This document shows, piece by piece, positions 10,050-19,019 of a DNA stretch of 64,000 bases. The notes beneath the pieces were generated by a model. That model saw nothing but the letters and a program-made list of their open reading frames with translations, was not told the origin of the DNA and did not search any database. The DNA comes from Planctomycetota bacterium (GTDB lineage Bacteria; Planctomycetota; PLA2), in the NCBI GenBank assembly GCA_021776735.1, contig JAJFFH010000058.1, forward strand, positions 93,046-157,045. Reading direction: 5' to 3'. The position numbers and the translations under genes are program-made. Within the stretch, counting starts at the first letter, position 1. Each line of letters begins with the position of its first letter.

Positions 10050-10325
10050 GGAGAGGGATCTCCCTTTATTTCCCTGTTCTTCGACACATGCTATGGCCAT
10101 TCTCACGGGTACGCAATGGCGAAATCGAATACACTTTTTTGGAGCACTTGGAATGCGGTGCGAAGCATGGGCAGACCATTCCAATCCGCGGTCCCCCGCC
10201 GCCTCACTACTTACCCAAACGGGGCATTCCGCGGCCGGTTCTCGCTGTTGGCGGGTCTGCGAATTGCCTAGGATGGCGTGCGGCCGGTGCATGGGAGGTG
10301 CGCCCTTTTTTGCGGAGGAATCGAC
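10050..10325. other. Divergent intergenic region
   Basis: These 276 bases separate two divergently transcribed exported-protein genes and should hold both promoters. I see no confident -35/-10 pair. A clear ribosome binding site, GGAGGA, lies eight bases before the ATG at 10326. Confidence 0.4.
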
Positions 10326-13300
10326 ATGACCAGAAACGGCATTGCGTGGATCCTTGTTGTCGCGTTGCTTGGACTGCCCGTCAGCTGTTCGAGTAGTGAC
10401 AACAATCAAATCGTGGCGGCGGCGCTTGTGCTCGGGCTCGCGGTCAAAGGCGAGGTCGCGAACGCCTCGGCGACTCTGTACGAATTGCATCCGACCGGGG
10501 CAAAGGGCCGGCTGCTCGGGTCCACGACCGCGGACGCGAACGGACGGTTCCAGCTCAACGTGGACTTCGACGGCTGGGCGGTGACCGAGATCACCGGCGG
10601 CACGACGACCGATTTTCGCGGCGTTACCGGGACCATCGGTTCGGAGTTCCCGCTCCTCGGGATCACGAACGTCCAGCGCGGCCAGACGGTCAACATGAGC
10701 GCGACGGTCCTATCGACGCTCGCGTTCCTGATGCTCAAGGGCGAGTTAGTACGCGGGAGCAACTTCGGCGATGCGGTCGAGAACGTCGAGTATCGACTCG
10801 CCGCAATGTCGGGCCTGCTGAGCCTGCGCCAAGAGGCGTTCGGCGCCCCGACCGGCCCGATCCTGTTTGGACGCCAGCCGATCCTGCTCACCGGCGGGAC
10901 GCAGGCGGTCTCGCCTGAGACCAACTACGGCGCGCTCGCGGACGGCTTTTGCGAAATGGCGATCCAGCTCGCGATCGACGAGCTGGAACTCGCGTTCCTG
11001 ATCGGCGCGGACCTGATCGACGGACTGCTCGACGGCAACAACTTCGGCCGCGGGATTCTGTCATCGGGCGGCACGCAGTTGCCGAACAACACCCTGAACG
11101 TGCTCTGGCCCAGTTCGATCTCCAACTTTCTCTTGTCCGGCTTCAACCAGTCCGGGCTCGACCCTGACGACATTCCGGCGATCAACGCGCTGCAGGCCGT
11201 GCAGGCGGCCCTCGGCCCCGCACCCGTCCTTGGAGCGACCTCGCCGAACTACGCGTTCTTCGACCAGGACACGAGCATCGACCTCCGCGGCTTCAACCTG
11301 CCTTCGGCCAGTGACACACGCATCGCCGTCGGCGGCGCGGTCGTCGATCCGACCGACATCGAGGACACCCCCACCGGGTTGCGCTTCAACCTGCGCGCCA
11401 GCCTCGGTGTGCAGTGGGTCAACGACCTCGCGGACCTGAAGATCGAGGACACCCGGACGGGATTTCGAGCCACCGAACGGCTCGCCGCCCTGCGCCCCCA
11501 GCTCCAGCCGACGGTTTCTTGGTTCGGACCGACCGTGGCGGCCGCGAGCGGCGGCACACTGCTCGAGATCGTGGGCATGAATCTGCACGCCGGAACGACC
11601 GTTACCATCGACAGCCAGACCGCAATGGTCGTCGGCGACGGCGCTCCGTTCAAGATCACGGTGGCGACACCCGGGTTGAGTCCCGGCACCTACTCGGTGA
11701 CCCTCTCCAACGGGCAGGGCACGACGAACGCGGGCAGTGTCACGGTCAAGGAAGTGGACCTGACCGCGGACGAAACGGAAACCGACAACAACCCCCAGCT
11801 CGGCTTCGCATTCCAGATCGGATACAACCCGGACAAGTTCGCCTCGGCGTACCGGTTCGAGTACGACTGGCAAAACGCCGACGTCGGCACGTCGCAGATC
11901 ACGCGGGACACGGTTCGCGAGAACGCGACCGCTGCCAACCGCGAGAACTTCCCGAACGTGGGCACGTTCCGCGCGCGCTGCGGTGACGGCGAGTCGATCC
12001 TCAACAACGGCGACGGGATCAACTTCTTCATCAACCAGATGCGCAACGGGCGCGTCCGTTCCGGCAACGGCCCCGACGCCATCACGTTCGGCTGGGAACG
12101 CCCCACGGACGTGACGCGCCAGACGGTCGCCGGCACGCACTACGTGGTCACGCAACAATGGGACTTCGAAGCGAGCCGCCAGCGCTACATGTACGGGTGG
12201 ATGCACCTCGACGAGGGCGGCGTGGGGTCGATCACGCTTCACTGCCTGGAGAGGGCGCTTGATACGGCCATCGAATCGACTGACATCCTGTGCGGCAGCT
12301 TCGACTGGGACATCGATTCCGCTGGCAAGATGAGCTGGACGCCGCGAGGATTCACGCCGCTGCCCAACCTCGAAGCATACTTCTCCGGCGACGGCAACAC
12401 CGGCGTGGGCCTGGGAACGGTGGGCAACTCGGTCGTCTACGGCACCATGCTCCGGCTACGCGAGGGGCAGGGCCTGGACACCGCCGCCGGCTCGTGGCTC
12501 GGACACCGGCATCGCGAACGCATCGAGCCCGGATTCACGGAAACCCGGATCGGCGTGGAGTACTCGCTCAGTTCGCGGACAACCATCGGCGTCGCCGGCC
12601 TTGAGTTCTTCGAAGAGGTCACGCGCGACTCGGTCGATACCAACGACCGTTTCGACTGGCGCCTGAACACGGTCGGCTACCTGGTTGACGGCCGCGGCAT
12701 CCTCCGCGACGAGGACACGGGCTTCATTGTCGGCGCGACGCTCCGCGACAACGACTTCGGTATCCGGATCGTCGGCGGAATCGACCCGGACAACTTCATG
12801 TTCTACGGCAGCCAGGTCTTCGCGCCCGGCTATCAGACCGATCTGTCGGTGCGCGGCCGGTACGGCGGCGCCCTGATCGAGGCCACGTCCGCGGGCGATA
12901 CGACGTCGGCCGGTTCCAGCACGGCAGCGCTGACCCTGCGCGACTACGACCCGGACGACGACCCGACCTCTTCGTCCGGGCACACGTTCGGCATGGCGGG
13001 CCGGTATTCGGCCGCGCGGAGGACAGGCCAGACGATCGACCGCGACGCCTCCCGCAACGTGACCATCAGCCCGTTTGACAACACGGACAACGAAACCTTC
13101 AGCTACGCCATGGTCGGCCGCCACCTGATCGAGTTCCAGCTCGATCCGCATGTGGTGCGGCGCTCCGGCGCCGTGTCGCCCTACGGCATGGCGATCCAGC
13201 TCAGCGATCAGGGCGCCGGGAACACGACCTCCAAGGGCATGCTCTTCAAGATGCGCAGCGGGGGTGTTTCCCTCGACGGCAACTTCCGCGCGGCCCTGAT

Positions 13301-13967
13301 CGAGAAGGGCTACGACCTCGGCAACGGCGACCTCAACCTCACGATCCAGGACTGGAGCGCCGCGAACTTCGGCAAGGGATCGTTCACGGCGAGCGGGACG
13401 CGGTCCGACGTCTTCGAGAACCAGACGACGAACACCGGGGGAGCGACGGCGTCCGGTTCGGCCACCATGAGCGCCGACGGCGTCTTGGAGCTGGATCTCG
13501 GCGGCCGTTTCTTCATGATCGTTCCGTACGACGACGGCCAATCGTTTGTCGGCATCAACTCGGACACGAGTGGCCGGCAATCGCTGTTTTTCGGCACCAA
13601 GGTGCAGACAACAGCGCCGACCGTCGGCAACTTCCGCAAGCTCCGCCTGGGCTACAGCTTCAACGACTTCGGGATCTTCCCGCCCGGCTTCGCAATGAGT
13701 TCCGGGGTCCTCAAGGAGGCATTCCTGAGCTCCGGGCAAGTGAACCTGACGGGCGCAATCGCCGACCACACCAACCAGACCCCGAACGTCCAGATCTTTC
13801 AGAACTTCAACTCGGCGCGCCTGACCTACGGAAACGACGGCGCCGCCACGTCAGGCGAAGGCACGGGCCCGGAGCGCTTCGGCGGCGGTGCACCGACCAT
13901 CGGCTACGACACGGCACCCGACCTCGAAAACTCCCTTATGCAGTTCAGCATCCGCATGCGCTGGTAG
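10326..13967 (+). CDS. Giant surface lipoprotein with IPT/TIG domains
   Basis: The gene encodes 1213 residues beginning with a lipoprotein-like signal (LLGLPVSCSSSDNN). Residues about 30-110 resemble a carboxypeptidase-regulatory or transthyretin-like fold (GSTTADANGRFQLNV). Two IPT/TIG-type Ig domains follow around residues 300-390 and 395-480 (LLEIVGMNLHAGTTVTI, SPGTYSVTLSNGQGT). The long C-terminal part is rich in short beta strands and glycine and is not recognised. The protein is presumably anchored to an outer membrane and may be adhesive. The start at 10326 has a strong GGAGGA site; the frame extends upstream without coding character. Confidence 0.75.
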   Translation: MTRNGIAWILVVALLGLPVSCSSSDNNQIVAAALVLGLAVKGEVANASATLYELHPTGAKGRLLGSTTADANGRFQLNVDFDGWAVTEITGGTTTDFRGVTGTIGSEFPLLGITNVQRGQTVNMSATVLSTLAFLMLKGELVRGSNFGDAVENVEYRLAAMSGLLSLRQEAFGAPTGPILFGRQPILLTGGTQAVSPETNYGALADGFCEMAIQLAIDELELAFLIGADLIDGLLDGNNFGRGILSSGGTQLPNNTLNVLWPSSISNFLLSGFNQSGLDPDDIPAINALQAVQAALGPAPVLGATSPNYAFFDQDTSIDLRGFNLPSASDTRIAVGGAVVDPTDIEDTPTGLRFNLRASLGVQWVNDLADLKIEDTRTGFRATERLAALRPQLQPTVSWFGPTVAAASGGTLLEIVGMNLHAGTTVTIDSQTAMVVGDGAPFKITVATPGLSPGTYSVTLSNGQGTTNAGSVTVKEVDLTADETETDNNPQLGFAFQIGYNPDKFASAYRFEYDWQNADVGTSQITRDTVRENATAANRENFPNVGTFRARCGDGESILNNGDGINFFINQMRNGRVRSGNGPDAITFGWERPTDVTRQTVAGTHYVVTQQWDFEASRQRYMYGWMHLDEGGVGSITLHCLERALDTAIESTDILCGSFDWDIDSAGKMSWTPRGFTPLPNLEAYFSGDGNTGVGLGTVGNSVVYGTMLRLREGQGLDTAAGSWLGHRHRERIEPGFTETRIGVEYSLSSRTTIGVAGLEFFEEVTRDSVDTNDRFDWRLNTVGYLVDGRGILRDEDTGFIVGATLRDNDFGIRIVGGIDPDNFMFYGSQVFAPGYQTDLSVRGRYGGALIEATSAGDTTSAGSSTAALTLRDYDPDDDPTSSSGHTFGMAGRYSAARRTGQTIDRDASRNVTISPFDNTDNETFSYAMVGRHLIEFQLDPHVVRRSGAVSPYGMAIQLSDQGAGNTTSKGMLFKMRSGGVSLDGNFRAALIEKGYDLGNGDLNLTIQDWSAANFGKGSFTASGTRSDVFENQTTNTGGATASGSATMSADGVLELDLGGRFFMIVPYDDGQSFVGINSDTSGRQSLFFGTKVQTTAPTVGNFRKLRLGYSFNDFGIFPPGFAMSSGVLKEAFLSSGQVNLTGAIADHTNQTPNVQIFQNFNSARLTYGNDGAATSGEGTGPERFGGGAPTIGYDTAPDLENSLMQFSIRMRW

Positions 13968-14005
13968 TCCTACGGTGCAGGGCCGCGTCCCGCGCGGCGC
14001 GGCCC

Positions 14006-14011
14006 TACAAT
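14006..14011 (+). promoter_or_regulatory. Likely -10 element, TACAAT
   Basis: TACAAT lies ten bases before the ATG at 14022, leaving almost no leader. No convincing -35 is visible. Confidence 0.35.
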
Positions 14012-14021
14012 CTCGGGGAAC

Positions 14022-15491
14022 ATGCGGACACGACTGACGGTCTTCGCGATCATCGCCGGCTGTGTCACGCCCCCCGCCGTACGATCGGCCGGACGCCGAA
14101 CGCTCGACCTCACCGACTTCCCCGCCGGCACCGAGCTTGTCGAAATCGGAAACAGCGGCCAGAAGCTGCGCGGCGTGTTCGTGCCCGGCGACCCGGTCGT
14201 CTTGTCGCTCCCGGAATCCGGCGGCTCGATCACGCGCGGACCGAAACATGGCCAGGGCTACGGACTCGCCTGGGATTTACACGCACTCGGCATGGGTTTT
14301 TTGTGCGTCGACTACCGCGGTGTCGGCGCGTCGGACGGCGAGGCGTCCGTCAAACAGCTGCGAGCCGACGTGCGAACGGCATGGAAGGAAGCCGTGCGGC
14401 GCGCGGGCGGCGATTCGGGGCGGGTCGTACTACGCGGCGTGTCTTTGGGGGGTCTGGGGGCATCGCTGTTGCTTGAAGACGGAGCCCGGCCCGCCGTCGT
14501 CGTCGTGGCCGCACCCGTACGCGCGAAGACCGCTGTGCCGCGCTTTGCGGACGAGTGGGCCGAAAGCGGGGCCGAGCGTCTGCTGGCCCGGCTGGTCGTG
14601 CGCCGGCCCGTGCGCACGGATCTCGTGAGGGCGCTTCAAACGACGACGGGCGCGACGCTGGTGGTAGCCGGCGCCAACGATCCGTACCTCTCGAACAAGG
14701 AGCGCGCCCTGTTCCGCGACGCCGCCGGCGAGTACGTCGAGCTTGCCGACGCGGACCACGACGCCGTTGTCGATTCCGCCCGCGGCCTTCTTGAGGCCGA
14801 GCGGCACCTCTACCTGAAGACTTTCGCGGAGCTCCCGCGCCTGGCCGAGCGGATCGAGCGCATCCGCCGGGAAGTTCCCGGGGCCCCGGGCCGTGACCAG
14901 CTCGCTCCGATGCTCGCACGTTTTGCCGGCGACGTCCCATCGACGGAGGCCGCGGTCGCAATGGCGCTCTCTCCCAACGACCTGCGCCGCTCGCCCGCAC
15001 TCGAAAACTGGCTGCGCACGCTTCCGCCCCTCCCGCTGGAAGCGGCCCGGGCTCTTGCAAGCTTCGACGATCCGACAGGGCGGCTCGACCTCGTCGATTT
15101 CTTCGGCTGGACCGCGTGGGTCCGGGGACAGACCGGACCGCACACACCGCAGCGGCTCCTCGAAGCGATCATCCGAACGAGGCGCTGGCGCCGCGTGACC
15201 ATGCGCGTGACGAACAACCACCGCGACGGCCGCCGCGAGGTCCGCGAATGGACCTGGGCGGACCTTGACGAGAGCACGATGGTTGACGGGGGCCCGGTGC
15301 CCGACGGCGGCAAGATGCCCGCGCGCCTGCGCCTCCCGCCCCGCGAAATGCTGCGCCAGGGACTCCTCCTGGCACTCAAGGCCGCACTCATTCCCGCGCG
15401 CACGATCACCGAGAGCGGCCAGCACGAAATCGAAGTGTTCGAGCGGGGCCGCTGGCACCGCATCCCCCTGCCCGCATCGATCCCGAAGTAG
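14022..15491 (+). CDS. Secreted alpha/beta hydrolase
   Basis: After a signal peptide (MRTRLTVFAIIAGCVTPPAVRSA) this 489-residue protein has an alpha/beta-hydrolase core at about residues 45-270. Visible elements are the strand motif LCVDYRGVGASDG, the nucleophile elbow GVSLGGLGA (Ser147 region), an acidic residue in VVAGANDPYLSN and a histidine in LADADHDAVV. It is therefore probably an exported serine esterase or peptidase with an intact triad. The C-terminal 200 residues are helical and of unknown role. Substrate unknown. It is convergent with the DUF1570-like gene, with an inverted pair of the dispersed motif between them. Confidence 0.78.
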   Translation: MRTRLTVFAIIAGCVTPPAVRSAGRRTLDLTDFPAGTELVEIGNSGQKLRGVFVPGDPVVLSLPESGGSITRGPKHGQGYGLAWDLHALGMGFLCVDYRGVGASDGEASVKQLRADVRTAWKEAVRRAGGDSGRVVLRGVSLGGLGASLLLEDGARPAVVVVAAPVRAKTAVPRFADEWAESGAERLLARLVVRRPVRTDLVRALQTTTGATLVVAGANDPYLSNKERALFRDAAGEYVELADADHDAVVDSARGLLEAERHLYLKTFAELPRLAERIERIRREVPGAPGRDQLAPMLARFAGDVPSTEAAVAMALSPNDLRRSPALENWLRTLPPLPLEAARALASFDDPTGRLDLVDFFGWTAWVRGQTGPHTPQRLLEAIIRTRRWRRVTMRVTNNHRDGRREVREWTWADLDESTMVDGGPVPDGGKMPARLRLPPREMLRQGLLLALKAALIPARTITESGQHEIEVFERGRWHRIPLPASIPK

Positions 15492-15534
15492 CGAACCGAC
15501 GGCGATGTTTGTCGAGAATCGCCGTCCGTTTGCT
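15490..15534. terminator. Inverted motif pair between convergent genes
   Basis: The left arm 15490-15506, which overlaps the stop codon of the hydrolase gene, pairs with 15518-15534 over 15 of 17 positions around an 11-nt loop. Both arms are copies of the dispersed 20-mer. The hairpin sits between two convergent genes, as a bidirectional terminator would. Confidence 0.6.
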
Positions 15535-15543
15535 GTTTTCCGC

Positions 15544-17187
15544 TCAGCCGTTCTTCTTCTTGGCTTCGGCTTCCTTTTTTTCGCGGAGCCGCTGGCGCGC
15601 GAACTCGAGCTTGAACCAGATGTCCTGGTCGTCCGGGTCGATCTCGTGGGCCAGCTCCAGCAGTCGCATGGCCTCCTCGTCGTGCTCGTCCGTGCTGAAG
15701 CGAGCCCGGCCCTGGAGCGCCCACGCGCGTGCGTGCAGCGGGTCGAGCTCGACCGCTTTCTTGGCGTACTTCAGCGCGATGCCGGGCATGTTCTGGAGCA
15801 ACTTCAGCTCGGCGTAGCCGAAACAGGCGGCGGAACTCTTCGCGCCCTTGTCGATCGCGCGCTTGTAGTACAGCCGCGCCTTGGCACGCTGCCCGTACAT
15901 GCTCATGATCCAGCCCGCCTCGACCCAGTTGACGTCGGCGCGACCGTCGAGGGACAGCTTCGTCTTGATGTAGTCGTACCACTCCTGCTCGAGCGCCTTC
16001 ATGTCCTTCACGCGGACGTATCTCTTGAACGCCTCCACGACCTCGGTCGGGGGAAGCTGGCGGATCGTCGCGAAGCGCGCCACGGTCTTGAGACGGCTGT
16101 CGCGGCCGATCGCCATGAAGAAGCGCTTGAAGCCCTTGGAGTACTTGGGGGTGTGCAGGAGGAAATGGCAAAGCGACCACGCCCACGAGTAGCCGACGGC
16201 GCCCATGCCCTGCGTCTTCAGCAGGTCCATCAGCTTGACCCACTTGTCGTCGCCGATCTGGGCGTGGAGGACCGCGAGGCGTCCGGCCTGCAGTCGTCCC
16301 AGTTTCATCGTCTTCGTCGCCGGGTTCCACTCACTCGCGCCGAAGTATTCCGCCATGCCCTCGCCGATCCACCACGGGTACCACCGGTTCCGGTTGATCA
16401 TGTGGGCCAGCATGTGGTTGCCCTCGTGAAACATGACGTCGATGGTGTACGCCTTGTTGTTGCGATCGAAGTAGAAATGCAGATCGCGCTCGGTGGGCAT
16501 GTAGTAGCCGATCACGCCCCGCGGCGCGCCACTCACCTGCTCGAAGTACTCGCGGTTGTGGTAGATGTTGATCGTGACCGTGCCGAACTTCGGGCTCGGC
16601 TTGAAGCGCCAATACTTCGTGAAGTACGTGTAGTACGCCTCGAACAGGTCCTTGAACTCCAAAAAGACCGCATCCGGCAGCGTGTGCTTGAACACGAAGC
16701 GCTTCGTCTTGACCTCGGCGTGGTTGCGCCAGAACCGCCGGGCCTTCATCTGCTCCATGCGTTTTTCGCGAGCCGCGAACGCCTTTTTGCGTTCACGCTC
16801 CGCGACAGGAATGCGCACCCAGCGGCCCTTCCACCGGGCAAGCCCCTTGGCGAACCTGACTTTCTCTTCCGGCGTCACCGGCACGTACGTACCGGACTTG
16901 CCCTTGAAAAAGCCATCGACCAGCGCACTCGGCACCGTGATCGCGCCGTGCTTGAACTTGACGACGTAGCCGTCCGCGGTCACCTCAATCGGTTTGCCTT
17001 CAAAGAAGCGACCGTCCTTCAGCGCAAGCGTGTCGGCCCGCGCGCGAGGCCCGGCCGCCGCCAGCACGAGCGCCACGACGACACCGGTGAGAAGAGTCGG
17101 TGTAAGGCGCAAGCCGCAGGCGAGCGACCTGGCGCAGCCGCAGCCGGCCAAAGCCAGGCGACCCTTCAAACAACGCCTAGCCCGCAT
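15544..17187 (-). CDS. Secreted DUF1570-like metallopeptidase with C-terminal TPRs
   Basis: The 547-residue product has a long N-terminal export signal (TLLTGVVVALVLAAAGPRARA) and a peptidase-MA/DUF1570-like domain at about residues 120-370. It carries the gluzincin motif HEGNH (HExxH) and the downstream WWIGEGMAEYFG, which supplies a third zinc ligand. TPR-like repeats (AACFGYAELKLLQNMPGIALKYAKKAVELDP) form the C-terminus, which ends in a lysine-rich tail. It is likely an active exported zinc peptidase. The upstream gene overlaps it by 11 bases and encodes a related protein, so the two form an operon. The ATG at 17187 was chosen because the signal peptide follows it. Confidence 0.72.
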   Translation of the reverse strand: MRARRCLKGRLALAGCGCARSLACGLRLTPTLLTGVVVALVLAAAGPRARADTLALKDGRFFEGKPIEVTADGYVVKFKHGAITVPSALVDGFFKGKSGTYVPVTPEEKVRFAKGLARWKGRWVRIPVAERERKKAFAAREKRMEQMKARRFWRNHAEVKTKRFVFKHTLPDAVFLEFKDLFEAYYTYFTKYWRFKPSPKFGTVTINIYHNREYFEQVSGAPRGVIGYYMPTERDLHFYFDRNNKAYTIDVMFHEGNHMLAHMINRNRWYPWWIGEGMAEYFGASEWNPATKTMKLGRLQAGRLAVLHAQIGDDKWVKLMDLLKTQGMGAVGYSWAWSLCHFLLHTPKYSKGFKRFFMAIGRDSRLKTVARFATIRQLPPTEVVEAFKRYVRVKDMKALEQEWYDYIKTKLSLDGRADVNWVEAGWIMSMYGQRAKARLYYKRAIDKGAKSSAACFGYAELKLLQNMPGIALKYAKKAVELDPLHARAWALQGRARFSTDEHDEEAMRLLELAHEIDPDDQDIWFKLEFARQRLREKKEAEAKKKNG

Positions 17188-18820
17188 GCCGGCGCCAGGC
17201 CCGATCGAGCCTCTCCCAGTCCTTGTCGGTAAGTGCGCCGAAGGTCGAGGCGAACGAGTTCTTGCGAATCGCATCGGATCGCTCCTTTAATGCCTTCCGA
17301 AAGGCCTCCCAGCCGGCGTCTTCATCTCCCTCGCCGGTCTCTTCTTCGCTCTCTTCCTCCGCCGTCATGCCCTTGTCCACGGCCCGACCGATGGCAGCCT
17401 TGTTGGCCGCCGCGCGCTTCTTCTTGTACTCGGCTTCCGCGTCCTCGATCGCCTTGATCATGTTCTTCATGTAGCGCGGTATCACGTCCTTGATCTTGCC
17501 GCGATTGCCCTTGGTAAGCATGAACGAGATCACGGAGCCGCACTGCATCGAGTAGGTCTGCACTTTGTCGCCCCCCTCGAACAGTTGCCGGATCGGAACC
17601 GCCTTGTCGGCCTTGATGATTTGCTTGATCTGGTCCCTGTCCCAGTCGTCGGGCTTGATCTTGACGTGCTTGCCCTTCACGCGCGCGAACCGCATGTGCT
17701 GTTCGAGCCCGTTTTCGAACCACCACGGGAGGTTGTCACTCAGCAGGCGGTTCTTGAACGACAGCCACTGGCCGGTCACGCCGTCGCTGACCGTTTCCAT
17801 GGCCCAGCTCTTGCGACCGCTCTTCTTGGCCTCCTCGGTCACGTAGACCTGACGGACGCCGCTCCACGACGTTCCCTGCGCGTACGCATTGAGCTCGCCG
17901 TTCGTCTTGAAGACGCGCAGCATGCCCGGCGGGACGTAGTCGCTCCCCACCTGCCCAAAGGTCTTGTCGAGGTAGCCGCGAATCGCCTCGGCGTGGTTCA
18001 CGACCTCCTTGGCAAACTTCCGCGAGCTGTTGGCCAGACACACGTAGTGCTTGCTGCGGACCACGAACCAGTCGTCCGGAAGCGCCTTGATTTCGATGTC
18101 GAGCGACTTCTCGAACTCGCCTTGGCGCCGGCTCGCGCGCTGCGCCGGTGTCAGCTTCTTCTCGTCGTCGTCCGTGACGCTGATCGAGTTACCCGTCGTC
18201 GCCTCGGTGCCGGGCAGCGCTCCCTTGCGCGGGATGCGCTTGAACGACTTCAGGCAGGCGCGAAACGCGGCCCGGTGCTTCTTGTGGTAGTCGTCGAGAA
18301 TCTTGAACTGGATCGCGAAGTCCGCGTCCTTGAAGTGATAGACCCAAGCGGTAACGCGATACGGAGCGCCCACCATCTTGTCGACGAGGATCTCGTACTT
18401 CGTGACCTTGACGCCCTTGACCTCGTCCTTCTCTTCCTTGGTGAAGTGGTATCCGCCCCCGAGGAAGTGCTTGTTCTCGGTCAGCAGGTGCTTGTAACCC
18501 CGGTAGGGATTCCGGATCGTGACCTCGGTCGTCTCGCCCTTCTTCTCGACCTTGGCTCCGCGCGCGAGCCCATGGGGAAACCCCATGACCCACATCTCCG
18601 GATAGCCGGACTCGTAGAACTTGCTGCGCTTGGACTCGAGCCGTTGCGGACCGAGGTGTTTGGATGCAATCCACACCTCACTCGATTGAAGTGCCGCAGA
18701 CTTCCAGTCCGCAAGGGACCTGACCTTGTAGCCCCACTTCTTGTTCTTGTAGTAGCCGCCCGCGCTCTGGCCATACGAAACCGCCGCCAGCAACAGTACC
18801 GCCAAACCTCGCCGCATCAT
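17177..18820 (-). CDS. Secreted DUF1570-like protein lacking the HExxH motif
   Basis: A signal peptide (MMRRGLAVLLLAAVSYGQS) leads a 547-residue protein. The N-terminal half (about residues 25-210) is a small mixed alpha/beta domain. The second half (about 250-480) resembles the peptidase domain of the neighbouring gene, for example NLPWWFENGLEQHM against WWIGEGMAEYF. However, the region where HExxH should be reads WAMETVSDGV, so zinc-dependent catalysis is unlikely. It may be a binding partner or regulator of its active paralogue, with which it overlaps by 11 bases. GGAGG lies five bases before the ATG at 18820; 18817 is an alternative start. Confidence 0.68.
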   Translation of the reverse strand: MMRRGLAVLLLAAVSYGQSAGGYYKNKKWGYKVRSLADWKSAALQSSEVWIASKHLGPQRLESKRSKFYESGYPEMWVMGFPHGLARGAKVEKKGETTEVTIRNPYRGYKHLLTENKHFLGGGYHFTKEEKDEVKGVKVTKYEILVDKMVGAPYRVTAWVYHFKDADFAIQFKILDDYHKKHRAAFRACLKSFKRIPRKGALPGTEATTGNSISVTDDDEKKLTPAQRASRRQGEFEKSLDIEIKALPDDWFVVRSKHYVCLANSSRKFAKEVVNHAEAIRGYLDKTFGQVGSDYVPPGMLRVFKTNGELNAYAQGTSWSGVRQVYVTEEAKKSGRKSWAMETVSDGVTGQWLSFKNRLLSDNLPWWFENGLEQHMRFARVKGKHVKIKPDDWDRDQIKQIIKADKAVPIRQLFEGGDKVQTYSMQCGSVISFMLTKGNRGKIKDVIPRYMKNMIKAIEDAEAEYKKKRAAANKAAIGRAVDKGMTAEEESEEETGEGDEDAGWEAFRKALKERSDAIRKNSFASTFGALTDKDWERLDRAWRRHAG

Positions 18821-18885
18821 CGCGTCCTCCCTTCCGTTCTCATGCCGAGGGTCCGCACCCACGCCACGGGCACGATCCGGACGCG

Positions 18886-18891
18886 ATTATA
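18886..18891 (-). promoter_or_regulatory. -10 element, TATAAT, of the DUF1570-like operon
   Basis: A perfect TATAAT on the minus strand lies about 65 bases upstream of the start at 18820. The -35 region is poor. This would give a leader of about 60 nt containing the GGAGG site. Confidence 0.45.
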
Positions 18892-18950
18892 GGCGTTGCT
18901 GGCACACGCGTGGGGACGGAATGTCAATGTCCTGACAAATCCGGATGAGA

Positions 18951-19001
18951 AAGCGAACGGACGGCGACGTTCGCAACCCGGGCATCGCCGTCCGTCTGCT
19001 T
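18951..19001. terminator. Inverted motif pair downstream of the PNGase F-like gene
   Basis: Motif copies with cores at 18958-18968 (one mismatch) and 18984-18994 (exact) are inverted around a 15-nt loop. They pair over 15 of 17 positions. The hairpin lies 20 bases beyond the stop of the minus-strand gene at 19020. Confidence 0.55.
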
Positions 19002-19019
19002 TTCTTGCTGCTTGTTGCG

